A stretch of DNA of 9,260 nt from Bacteroidales bacterium M5 (GTDB taxonomy: Bacteria; Bacteroidota; Bacteroidia; Bacteroidales; Muribaculaceae), in the NCBI GenBank assembly GCA_001689535.1, contig LUJP01000022.1:1-9260 (forward strand). The letters run 5' to 3'. Every line of letters begins with the position of its first letter. Position 1 is the stretch's first letter. Position numbers and translations under genes: made by a program. The notes below the pieces were generated by a model. That model had not been told where the DNA came from. It did no database searches and worked only from the letters and a program-made list of their open reading frames with translations. Shown here piece by piece: positions 1 through 6,255 of the stretch.

Positions 1-23
1 TGCCCACCGGAAAAATCCGCTGA
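1..23 (+). CDS. Possible 3' end of an upstream gene (partial)
   Basis: One frame reads PTGKIR followed by a TGA at 21-23, eight bases before the start of the next gene. That spacing and a short basic C-terminus fit the tail of a preceding co-transcribed gene, for example another carbohydrate-use gene. Only six residues are visible, so no family can be named. The other reading, that the next gene simply starts further upstream, is less likely because that gene has a good signal peptide beginning at its own ATG. Confidence 0.3.
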
Positions 24-31
24 CCCATACA

Positions 32-2725
32 ATGCTGAGGAAACCAATCAAGTATCTTATAGCATGCTCACTTTGGGTAATGCCTTGCCTCATGGAGGCT
101 CAAAACGACATTACGAATGCCTTTGATGATTTGAAAAGGCAAGGAACCATGAATGAACAGGATTCAGAAATGCGTCGTGCCGCATCTCCCGAGGTAGTTT
201 CGAAGATACTTCAAGAATTTCCGGAGGCCGGCTATTTCTGCTTCACTGAGGACCGAGCCCATGATATCCGCATGACGCATGCTTTACCGGCACGTTGGGC
301 CGAACGCAGCGCTGAATCGCGGACAAAATTTCATGGAGATTGCTTTCCTGGAGAATTTTACAGCTGGCAGATTGGTGTTTTTACACCCTACATTCCTCTA
401 TCGGATGTCTCCGTAACTTTTTCTGACTGGAAAAACGAGAAAGGCGATAAAATTCCAGCCTCGGCATTCCGTTGTTTTAATATGGGCGGCATCGATGCCT
501 ACGGTAAAGCATTCAGCAAGACTATTAATGTCCCGAAAGGAGAAATACAGGCATTGTGGATCGGTTCTGATGTGCCTGCATCTGCAAGCGGCATTTACAA
601 AGGTACAGTGACCGTCAATGCCTCCAATACAAAACCGGTAACAATAGATTGCAAATTGACCGTGCAGGGAAATGCCATAGCACGACACGGAGATAACGAG
701 GGATGGAGAAAGGCCCGTCTACGCTGGCTCGATTCTACTATCGGAAATTCCGATGAACCTACAGCTCCTTACACGCCCGTCAAATTACAGAACCAGACTA
801 TCTCCTGGTTGGGAGGCTCCATGAAGCTGTCGGATGACGGCCTGCCCGAATCGCTTTTCACCTGTTACGACCAGAGCAACCAGTTGGATTGGCAGAAAGA
901 AAATGCGGTGCTGGCAAACGGTATCAGATTTGTGATAGAGACCGACCGAGGGACGGAGATACTTAAAAGCGGCAAGCTCCATATCACAGAAAAGAATAAT
1001 GCGTCCATCGGCTGGACTACGACTCAACGGAATGGTGACTTTGAGATCGAGTGCTCCGGTAAATTCGGATTCGACGGATTTGTAGACTACCGCATTCAGG
1101 TTAAATCACTGAGAAAGGTGCAGGTGAAAGACATTCGCCTGGAAGTGCCCTACACCACCTACGCTGCGAAATATATGATGGGCTTAGGGCACAAAGGAGG
1201 ATTGCGCCCCGACACCATGATCTGTTGGAAATGGAACGTCGACAAACATCAGGACAAGATATGGATGGGAAACATCAACGCGGGACTGAACTTCTGCTTC
1301 AAGGACGAAAACTACGTTCGTCCGTTGGTGAATGTCTACTATTCCCTGGGCAAGCTTAATCTGCCGGCTTCATGGGGGAATGAGAGCAAGGGTGGTATCA
1401 GAATCATGCCACACAACGATGATACCGTGCTGATGACAGCTTACAGCGGTGAACGCTCCATGAGCAAAGGAGACGTGCTCCACTATGACTTCAATATGCT
1501 GGTTACTCCTGTAAAACCGCTTAACCTTTCCGAATTGGCCGGGAAACGTTTCTATCATTCCAACAGTGACGTAAGCGCCGGATACATCCCTGCGGCACAG
1601 AACGCGGGAGCCAATATGATTAATGTGCATCACAAGAAGGATATCTATCCATTTATCAATTATCCGTATTACGACGAAGCTGTTCCCGACCTGCGACGCT
1701 TTATCGCCGACGCCCACAGCAAGAATCTGGATGTACGCCTATATTATACCACTCGCGAACTCACCGTCAAGCTTCCAGAGTTGTGGGCACTGCGCAGTCT
1801 TGGCAGCGAAGTGATTCATGACGGGCCCGGAAAGGACGCCCGTACCCTGATACACAAGAACGGTCCTCACGAGTGGCTGAACGAAAATCTCACCACTCAC
1901 TTCATCCCTGCATGGTATAATGCTTTCACCGAAGGCAAGTATGCAGGCGACATGGATCTGTCAGTGATTACCACGCCTGATTCCCGCTGGAACAACTATT
2001 ACCTGGAAGGACTTGACTGGATGATAGGCAACCTCGGTCTTGACGGTATTTATATCGACGACAGCGCATTGGATCATCAGACGCTTCAGCGCGCACGCCG
2101 CATATTGGATGCCGATGGCAAACGGCGTCTTATCGATATCCACTCCTGGAACCACAACAATGAATGGGCCGGATATGCAAATTCACTGCATCTATATCTG
2201 GAGCTTCTGCCTTATGTGGACCGCACATGGATCGGAGAGGGTTTCTCGGCCGATAATCCGCTGGATTTCTGGATGGTTGAGATGTCAGGCATTCCTTTCG
2301 GGCTGATGAGCGAGACACTTGATGCCCAGAATGTATTCCGTGGAATGATTTACGGAATGTTGCCACGTTTACCCTGGAGTGGAAATCCGGTCCCTTTCTG
2401 GCATCTTTGGGACGATTTCGGCATGAAAGATGCCGTTATGAGAGGATATTGGGACGAGCGTTGCCCGGTAAAGACCGACAACGCCAGCATACCCGCTACG
2501 GTATATATCAACGGAGACAAAGCACTACTTGTGTTGGCAAACTGGACGGACGTGCCCCAGGCCGCAAACATCACTCTGGATGAAAATCTGCTCGGATTCA
2601 AACCGTCTTCTTACGTGCTTCCCGAAATAGCCGACACACAGAGCGGAGAGAAGATATCGTCCTTGACGCGATGCGAAATACCGGGAAGAAGCGGTATGTT
2701 TATCCTGATGGAAAAACTTAAGTAA
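32..2725 (+). CDS. Secreted glycoside hydrolase-like protein (GH123_N / DUF6067 type)
   Basis: A probable exported carbohydrate-active enzyme of 897 residues, complete at both ends. Residues 1 to about 23 form a Sec signal peptide: a basic start (MLRKPIK), a hydrophobic core and a likely cut after MEA. There is no convincing lipobox around Cys19, so it is probably periplasmic. An N-terminal beta-rich region carries GEFYSWQIGVF (about 107-117) and LWIGSDVP...GIYKGTVTV (about 175-195), which resemble the GH123 N-terminal domain seen before TIM-barrel hydrolases. The C-terminal half looks like the barrel: LYYTTREL, then GLDGIYIDDS at 669-678, where D676 and D677 are candidate catalytic acids at a strand end. 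The tail (ALLVLANWTD onward) looks like a beta-sandwich cap typical of alpha-galactosidase-like enzymes. Known GH123 enzymes act on beta-N-acetylgalactosamine, but this sequence does not show the substrate. The start was chosen for the signal peptide. I am fairly sure of the broad class and unsure of the substrate. Confidence 0.8.
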   Translation: MLRKPIKYLIACSLWVMPCLMEAQNDITNAFDDLKRQGTMNEQDSEMRRAASPEVVSKILQEFPEAGYFCFTEDRAHDIRMTHALPARWAERSAESRTKFHGDCFPGEFYSWQIGVFTPYIPLSDVSVTFSDWKNEKGDKIPASAFRCFNMGGIDAYGKAFSKTINVPKGEIQALWIGSDVPASASGIYKGTVTVNASNTKPVTIDCKLTVQGNAIARHGDNEGWRKARLRWLDSTIGNSDEPTAPYTPVKLQNQTISWLGGSMKLSDDGLPESLFTCYDQSNQLDWQKENAVLANGIRFVIETDRGTEILKSGKLHITEKNNASIGWTTTQRNGDFEIECSGKFGFDGFVDYRIQVKSLRKVQVKDIRLEVPYTTYAAKYMMGLGHKGGLRPDTMICWKWNVDKHQDKIWMGNINAGLNFCFKDENYVRPLVNVYYSLGKLNLPASWGNESKGGIRIMPHNDDTVLMTAYSGERSMSKGDVLHYDFNMLVTPVKPLNLSELAGKRFYHSNSDVSAGYIPAAQNAGANMINVHHKKDIYPFINYPYYDEAVPDLRRFIADAHSKNLDVRLYYTTRELTVKLPELWALRSLGSEVIHDGPGKDARTLIHKNGPHEWLNENLTTHFIPAWYNAFTEGKYAGDMDLSVITTPDSRWNNYYLEGLDWMIGNLGLDGIYIDDSALDHQTLQRARRILDADGKRRLIDIHSWNHNNEWAGYANSLHLYLELLPYVDRTWIGEGFSADNPLDFWMVEMSGIPFGLMSETLDAQNVFRGMIYGMLPRLPWSGNPVPFWHLWDDFGMKDAVMRGYWDERCPVKTDNASIPATVYINGDKALLVLANWTDVPQAANITLDENLLGFKPSSYVLPEIADTQSGEKISSLTRCEIPGRSGMFILMEKLK

Positions 2726-2735
2726 TTTAACCCCT

Positions 2736-2770
2736 AACTCTTCCTCAATAAAAGAGTTTTATTAATTTTG
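2736..2770 (+). terminator. Intrinsic terminator after the glycoside hydrolase gene
   Basis: A 7-bp perfect stem, AACTCTT (2736-2742) with AAGAGTT (2752-2758), encloses a 9-nt loop and is followed by a T-rich run (TTATTAATTTT). It starts 11 bases after the stop codon. The stem is AT-rich and so only moderately stable. Its T-rich tail overlaps the candidate promoter of the next gene. Confidence 0.55.
2763..2770 (+). promoter_or_regulatory. Candidate Bacteroidales -7 promoter element (TAATTTTG)
   Basis: TAATTTTG matches the TAnnTTTG consensus of the Bacteroidales primary sigma factor and lies 21 bases before the glycosyltransferase ATG. No TTG is present at the expected -33 distance, so the promoter would be weak or would depend on the -7 box alone. 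Confidence 0.4.
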
Positions 2771-2791
2771 TGATTACTTAAGCTCTTCCCT

Positions 2792-3544
2792 ATGGCCTCA
2801 CCGACTTTTTCCATCATTACAGTAACCTTTAATGCGTCATCCACAATTGAACGCACGCTAAAAAGCGTGGCCGAACAGACATGCGGCGATTTCGAACATA
2901 TAGTTATGGACGGCGCATCAAAGGACGATACCGTGGAAAAAGCGCGCAGATCCGGCGTGAACGGAATCAGGATTTTCTCCGAGCCCGACAAAGGTCTTTA
3001 CGACGCCATGAACAAGGCCATGGACCGGGCAAACGGCACCTATCTGATTTTCCTCAACTCCGGAGACAAATTCCACGCCCCAGACACTCTGGAACGTATA
3101 AAAAAGGCCATTGATGACAATGACATCCCCGGTATTGTCTACGGTCAGACCCATCTTGTTGACGCCGATGGCAAATATCTCGGGCCGCGCCATCTTACCG
3201 CTCCGAAGAATCTTACATACCGTAGCTTTACAAACGGCATGGTAGTGTGCCACCAGGCATTCATAGCCCTCGCCCGCATTGCCCCCGGGTTCAACCTGAA
3301 ATACCGGTTTTCGGCCGATTACGAATGGTGTCTACGTTGCCTTCAGCATTCCCGAAAAAACGTGTTTATCGACGACTGTCTTATCGACTATCTGAGCGAA
3401 GGACTGAGCACCGCCAACCGCCGCGCTTCTCTTTGGGAAAGATTCAGGATCATGTGCCGTTATTATGGTACGGTTCCGACTATCCTGCGCCATGTACGCT
3501 TCGCATTCCGGTTCATGCGTACTCCAACGACTACTTCTAACTAA
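2792..3544 (+). CDS. Family 2 glycosyltransferase (WcaE-like)
   Basis: A 250-residue inverting GT-A glycosyltransferase that would move a sugar from a nucleotide donor to a growing surface glycan. It is probably cytosolic at the inner membrane face. The N-terminal nucleotide-binding strand SIITVTFNA (7-15) and DGASKDDT (40-47) are classic GT2 signatures. EPDKGLYDAMNKAMDRANG (64-82) is the segment typical of WcaE/WcaA-like enzymes. LNSGD (88-92) takes the place of the metal-binding DxD. CHQA (153-156) and SADYEW (174-179) match the acceptor and catalytic-base region of this subgroup. The C-terminus is short and basic, with no clear membrane helix. It is the first gene of a tight plus-strand cluster, 8 nt before the DUF4286 gene. 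There is no polysaccharide locus in view, so the glycan made is unknown. The class is secure; donor and acceptor are not. Confidence 0.88.
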   Translation: MASPTFSIITVTFNASSTIERTLKSVAEQTCGDFEHIVMDGASKDDTVEKARRSGVNGIRIFSEPDKGLYDAMNKAMDRANGTYLIFLNSGDKFHAPDTLERIKKAIDDNDIPGIVYGQTHLVDADGKYLGPRHLTAPKNLTYRSFTNGMVVCHQAFIALARIAPGFNLKYRFSADYEWCLRCLQHSRKNVFIDDCLIDYLSEGLSTANRRASLWERFRIMCRYYGTVPTILRHVRFAFRFMRTPTTTSN

Positions 3545-3552
3545 GACCCGTC

Positions 3553-3864
3553 ATGTATCTTTATAACACCAGTTTCCACACCGAGTCAAGCATCACAGAA
3601 ACCTTCGTTGCATGGCTTAAAACCATTTTCATTCCGGAGGCAATGTCATCAGGGCTGTTCTCCGAAGCATCTCTTGGAAAAATTCTGCTGGAAATAGAGC
3701 CTGGCACCAGTTCATACACCCTCCAGCTCAAAGCCAGCGAACTCGACCGCGCCCGGGAATGGAACGACACGATAGGCAATTCCTTGAGGTCGGTCATCAT
3801 CAAGAAATTCGGAGGAAAAGTCGTGTTCTTTGTCTCATTTATTGAAATCATAGACCATGAATGA
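3553..3864 (+). CDS. DUF4286 family protein
   Basis: A small cytosolic protein of 103 residues with no signal peptide or membrane segment. Its start (MYLYNTSFHTE), its length and its place directly before ruvC match the DUF4286 family, found mainly in Bacteroidota and without an established function. Conserved-looking parts are W21 with KTIFIPEAM (23-31), and the end strand GKVVFFVSFIEIIDHE, which suggests a small ferredoxin-like alpha/beta fold. It starts 8 nt after the glycosyltransferase stop, and its last 8 nt overlap the ruvC start (ATGAATGA). Translation of the two is therefore probably coupled. Neighbourhood alone hints at a link to recombination or DNA maintenance; that is inference. 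Confidence 0.8.
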   Translation: MYLYNTSFHTESSITETFVAWLKTIFIPEAMSSGLFSEASLGKILLEIEPGTSSYTLQLKASELDRAREWNDTIGNSLRSVIIKKFGGKVVFFVSFIEIIDHE

Positions 3865-4429
3865 GGCCGTAAAGGAATTCGACAGGGTTATAATTGGAAT
3901 AGACCCCGGTACCAATCTGATGGGATACGGCATACTGGGAGTACGCAACAAAAAGCCCGTGGCGATAGCCCTCGGAGTAATAGAACTAAGCAAATTCCAG
4001 AGCCATTATTACCGCCTCGGCAGAATTTTTGAGCGCGTAACCTCTCTTGTAGAGACATATCTTCCTGACGAAATGGCTATCGAGGCTCCGTTTTTCGGAA
4101 AAAACGTCCAGTCAATGCTTAAACTCGGCCGCGCCCAGGGTGTTGCAATGGCTGCTGCCATATCCCGTGATGTCCCCATTGCCGAATACGAGCCCCGTAA
4201 AATCAAGCAGGCTATCACCGGTTCGGGAGCCGCTTCGAAAGAGCAGGTGAGAGAAATGCTTCGCCGCATTCTCAATATTCCTGAAGAAAACCTTCCTCCC
4301 CAGCTCGACTCGACCGACGCCATGGCCGCCGCCCTCTGCCACTTCTACGAGACCACGCGTCCCCTCCCCACCAAAAGCTCCGGCTCCTGGAAAGACTTCA
4401 TCGCCAAGAACCCCGACCGCGTCCGCTGA
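3857..4429 (+). CDS. ruvC: Holliday junction resolvase RuvC
   Basis: The endonuclease that cuts Holliday junctions symmetrically after RuvAB branch migration, working as a homodimer in the cytosol during recombinational repair. At 190 residues the length is normal. All four acidic catalytic positions of the RNase H-like fold are present: D16 in IIGIDPGTN, E76 in AIEAPFFGKN, and D151 and D154 in LDSTDAMAAALCH. The central segment KLGRAQGVAMAAA (89-101) and YEPRKIKQAITGSGAASKEQV (111-131) also match the family closely. The start overlaps the DUF4286 reading frame by 8 nt. The last ~20 residues (SSGSWKDFIAKNPDRVR) are a basic tail, as is common in Bacteroidota RuvC. The 3' end of the gene is GC-rich, in sharp contrast to the AT-rich pseudogene that follows. 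No ruvA or ruvB is in the window. Confidence 0.95.
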   Translation: MNEAVKEFDRVIIGIDPGTNLMGYGILGVRNKKPVAIALGVIELSKFQSHYYRLGRIFERVTSLVETYLPDEMAIEAPFFGKNVQSMLKLGRAQGVAMAAAISRDVPIAEYEPRKIKQAITGSGAASKEQVREMLRRILNIPEENLPPQLDSTDAMAAALCHFYETTRPLPTKSSGSWKDFIAKNPDRVR

Positions 4430-4500
4430 CACACAAACAATTCCATACTCTCAAAAGATTGAGTCGCATAGAATTTGGGAAAAAAGAATTTTTTAACAAA

Positions 4501-5386
4501 ATGGAGACAGATATAATCAAAGATAAAATGTTAGGCTGCTTTTACGGACAGGCAGTCGGAGATGCACTTGGTCTTGGGGCGGAATTCATGCTCAAGGATG
4601 ATGTAAAAAAGAATTATCCGGATGGATTGAAGAACTACAATCAGATAATTCAGGATGCTCATAGACGCAGATGGGCTAAAGGTGCATGGACCGACAACAC
4701 AGATATGATGCTGTGTATACTCAACGGTTTTGAGAAGGGAAAATTCAACATAAGCCGCATGGCGTCCAATTTCAAAGATTGGTTCAAAGGCGAGCCAAAA
4801 GGTATTGGAAGTCATACGTACAAGATATTATGTTTGAGAGACTACGTTGATCAGCCTGAAATGTGCTCAAAAATGTGGTGGGATTTGTCGCGCCAAAAAA
4901 GTGCAGCGAATGGAGCCTTAATGAGAACCTCGGTGGTTGGACTTCCTAAGAATAATGTGATATAACAAGCCGAGGCGATATGCCGCCTCACCCATTACGA
5001 TTCTCGATGTGTCGGTTCATGCGCCATAGCTGTCTATATAATTCACAATTTAGTATGGCATGATAGTATGTTGTCATATCATGAAATTAAAAAAATAGCT
5101 CAACGATATGATGAAAGAATACTTGAATGGGTGGATTCCGCCCACAATAGCTCCGATATCTCCACACTAAAATTGGATGACAAAACCACATTGGGATATA
5201 CTCTACGAACTCTTTCAGCTGCCTTATGGTGTTATTGGCACTCTTCATCATTTGAAGATGGGTTGCTATCTGTAGTAAATGAAAGAGGTGATGCCGATAC
5301 TAGATGCCGACACTAATGGCGCCGTTTCATGCGCAATATTCGGCGCAAAGTTCGGGGCCAATTCAATACCTAATCACTATATATAG
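4501..5386 (+). pseudogene. Decayed ADP-ribosylglycohydrolase (DraG/ARH-like)
   Basis: Intact members remove ADP-ribose from proteins or small molecules using a binuclear metal site. The start MLGCFYGQAVGDALGLGAEF, the motif WTDNTDMML and ANGALMRTS identify the family. Reading stops at an ochre codon (4963-4965) after NNVI. The same frame continues directly with family-like sequence (AEAICRLTHYDSRCVGSC to VNERGDADT). A 13-bp tandem duplication (5290-5302 and 5303-5315, one mismatch) then shifts the frame. Ignoring the extra copy restores NGAVSCAIFGAKFGANSIP up to a TAG at 5384-5386. The usual TDDT metal motif reads TDNT, and GGDADT reads RGDADT, so metal ligands or their surroundings have also drifted. 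The product that can be translated (about 154 residues from ATG 4501; a TTG at 4459 is possible but less likely) lacks the C-terminal metal ligands. Base composition is AT-richer than the flanking genes, which suggests transfer. The pseudogene call is confident. Confidence 0.88.
5290..5315 (+). repeat. 13-bp tandem duplication inside the pseudogene
   Basis: GATGCCGATACTA is followed immediately by GATGCCGACACTA, identical except for one T/C difference. The copies encode the conserved GDADT metal-binding motif, so the duplication repeats part of the active-site code and adds 13 bases, a +1 frame change. It looks like a slippage or small duplication event followed by one substitution. Confidence 0.85.
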
Positions 5387-5510
5387 CTTGTCTAAACAAC
5401 GGCAAAACTTATCAAAACAAAATTATATCATTTATAGAACAAATCATCAATTCTTAATTGATGGCATATTTTCTTTGCTTCTATGCCTATCACTTTTTAT
5501 TGAAAAAAGG
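5387..5510. other. AT-rich intergenic stretch
   Basis: Between the restored pseudogene end and the next promoter I see no gene. The 60 bases from 5401 contain about 13 G or C by hand count, the lowest local GC I counted. Apart from the hairpin at 5445-5463 I recognise no structure, RNA gene or repeat. An 89-codon open frame running through it (5304-5573) has no family resemblance and overlaps the pseudogene tail. Confidence 0.6.
5445..5463 (+). terminator. Hairpin, possible weak terminator
   Basis: A perfect 8-bp inverted repeat, CATCAATT and AATTGATG, with a 3-nt loop, followed by a T-rich stretch (GCATATTTTCTTTGCTT). It lies about 60 bases after the restored stop of the pseudogene. It could be that gene's old terminator. 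The stem is AT-rich and the T-tract is interrupted, so the function is uncertain. Confidence 0.35.
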
Positions 5511-5542
5511 TTTGGGGGTTCGCGCTTTAAGCTTTATCTTTG
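5511..5542 (+). promoter_or_regulatory. Bacteroidales-type promoter (TTTG - 20 bp - TATCTTTG)
   Basis: TTTG at 5511-5514 and TATCTTTG at 5535-5542 are separated by 20 bases, an essentially perfect match to the Bacteroidales -33/-7 consensus. Transcription would start at about 5550, giving a leader of roughly 30 nt before the ATG at 5582. It probably drives the secreted protein gene and, through a 32-nt gap, the ROK gene. Confidence 0.75.
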
Positions 5543-5581
5543 TAAAAATCTTATCATCGTTTACTTAGCCTGACGACCGCC

Positions 5582-6223
5582 ATGAACAACCGCACTAAGA
5601 CATTTCACACCATATTCCATCTGCTCATAGGGTTGTTTTTTACTGCAGCTTCGGTACTTCCTGTCAACGCACAAAACCGAACAGAAGAAAAGCTTCTTGT
5701 GGAAACTACGGCCGGTAACCGCTTCAATTCCTACCCTACATTCGAAGCCTATAAGAACGCAGGCACAACAGCAAGCGTAATAAACAAGAAACTGCGAACG
5801 AAACCGCAACCTCAAGGCAACACCCTATTTATAATCTATGGCGTGGATCTTGAGGCCGACGGCTTCAAAAACGGAGATTTCATCTGGGCCGGCGATCTGG
5901 CCATGACTGATATCAGTGATTCTGACTTCGACGGGCTCTCCCTCCCCATCACCGGCGCGGTAATATCATTCCGCAAATCCACTGTCGGGATGCTCGCTCC
6001 GGATGCCGACCGCTATATTATCGACGGCAAAGAGGCCTTGCAAACTGAGTTCGAAGCTTTAGCCGACGCTGAAATACAGTGCGTTACTATCCATAGTAAG
6101 ACTCTTCTGGTGAAGACGCGCTTCATTACAGATAAAAACATCGACAATATTGACGTTAAGAAAGCTTCGGACGATGAAAGTTATCTCATGCGTCTGCGCT
6201 TTTCTGCCCCATCTAATAAATAG
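5582..6223 (+). CDS. Secreted protein of unknown function
   Basis: I do not recognise this 213-residue protein. Residues 1-30 form a clear Sec signal peptide (hydrophobic IFHLLIGLFFTAASVLPV, likely cut after VNA, before Gln31), with no cysteine for lipidation, so it is probably periplasmic or released. The mature part has no further membrane segment and is rich in Asp and Glu. RYIIDGKEALQTEFEAL (144-160), followed by ADAEIQCVTI (161-170), resembles the 'IIDGK ... I.SI.V' segment of TonB-plug-like domains found in Bacteroidota receptors and in some BlaR1-like or carboxypeptidase-regulatory proteins. That resemblance is short and may be only structural. A strong promoter lies just upstream, and the ROK gene follows after 32 nt, so the two may share a transcript. 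Coding status is supported by the signal peptide, the promoter and codon use like the neighbouring genes. Confidence 0.75.
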   Translation: MNNRTKTFHTIFHLLIGLFFTAASVLPVNAQNRTEEKLLVETTAGNRFNSYPTFEAYKNAGTTASVINKKLRTKPQPQGNTLFIIYGVDLEADGFKNGDFIWAGDLAMTDISDSDFDGLSLPITGAVISFRKSTVGMLAPDADRYIIDGKEALQTEFEALADAEIQCVTIHSKTLLVKTRFITDKNIDNIDVKKASDDESYLMRLRFSAPSNK

Positions 6224-6255
6224 TCACCAAGAAAAAACTTAAATCTAACATTGAT

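Noticed and set aside
4450..4463. CTCAA-AAGA-TTGAG hairpin after ruvC as a terminator
   Set aside because: A 5-bp AT-rich stem with no T-run after it; unlikely to terminate.
4469..4477. TAGAATTTG before the pseudogene, resembling a -7 box
   Set aside because: The spacer between TA and TTTG is three bases rather than two, and no -33 element is clear. Too weak to call.
4963..4965. Ochre stop as programmed readthrough or stop-codon reassignment
   Set aside because: The neighbouring genes use standard stops normally, and the same gene carries a second frame lesion and motif drift. Decay explains all of it.
5304..5573. An 89-codon open frame after the pseudogene
   Set aside because: It starts inside the duplicated segment, runs through AT-rich intergenic DNA and shows no domain, signal or conserved pattern.
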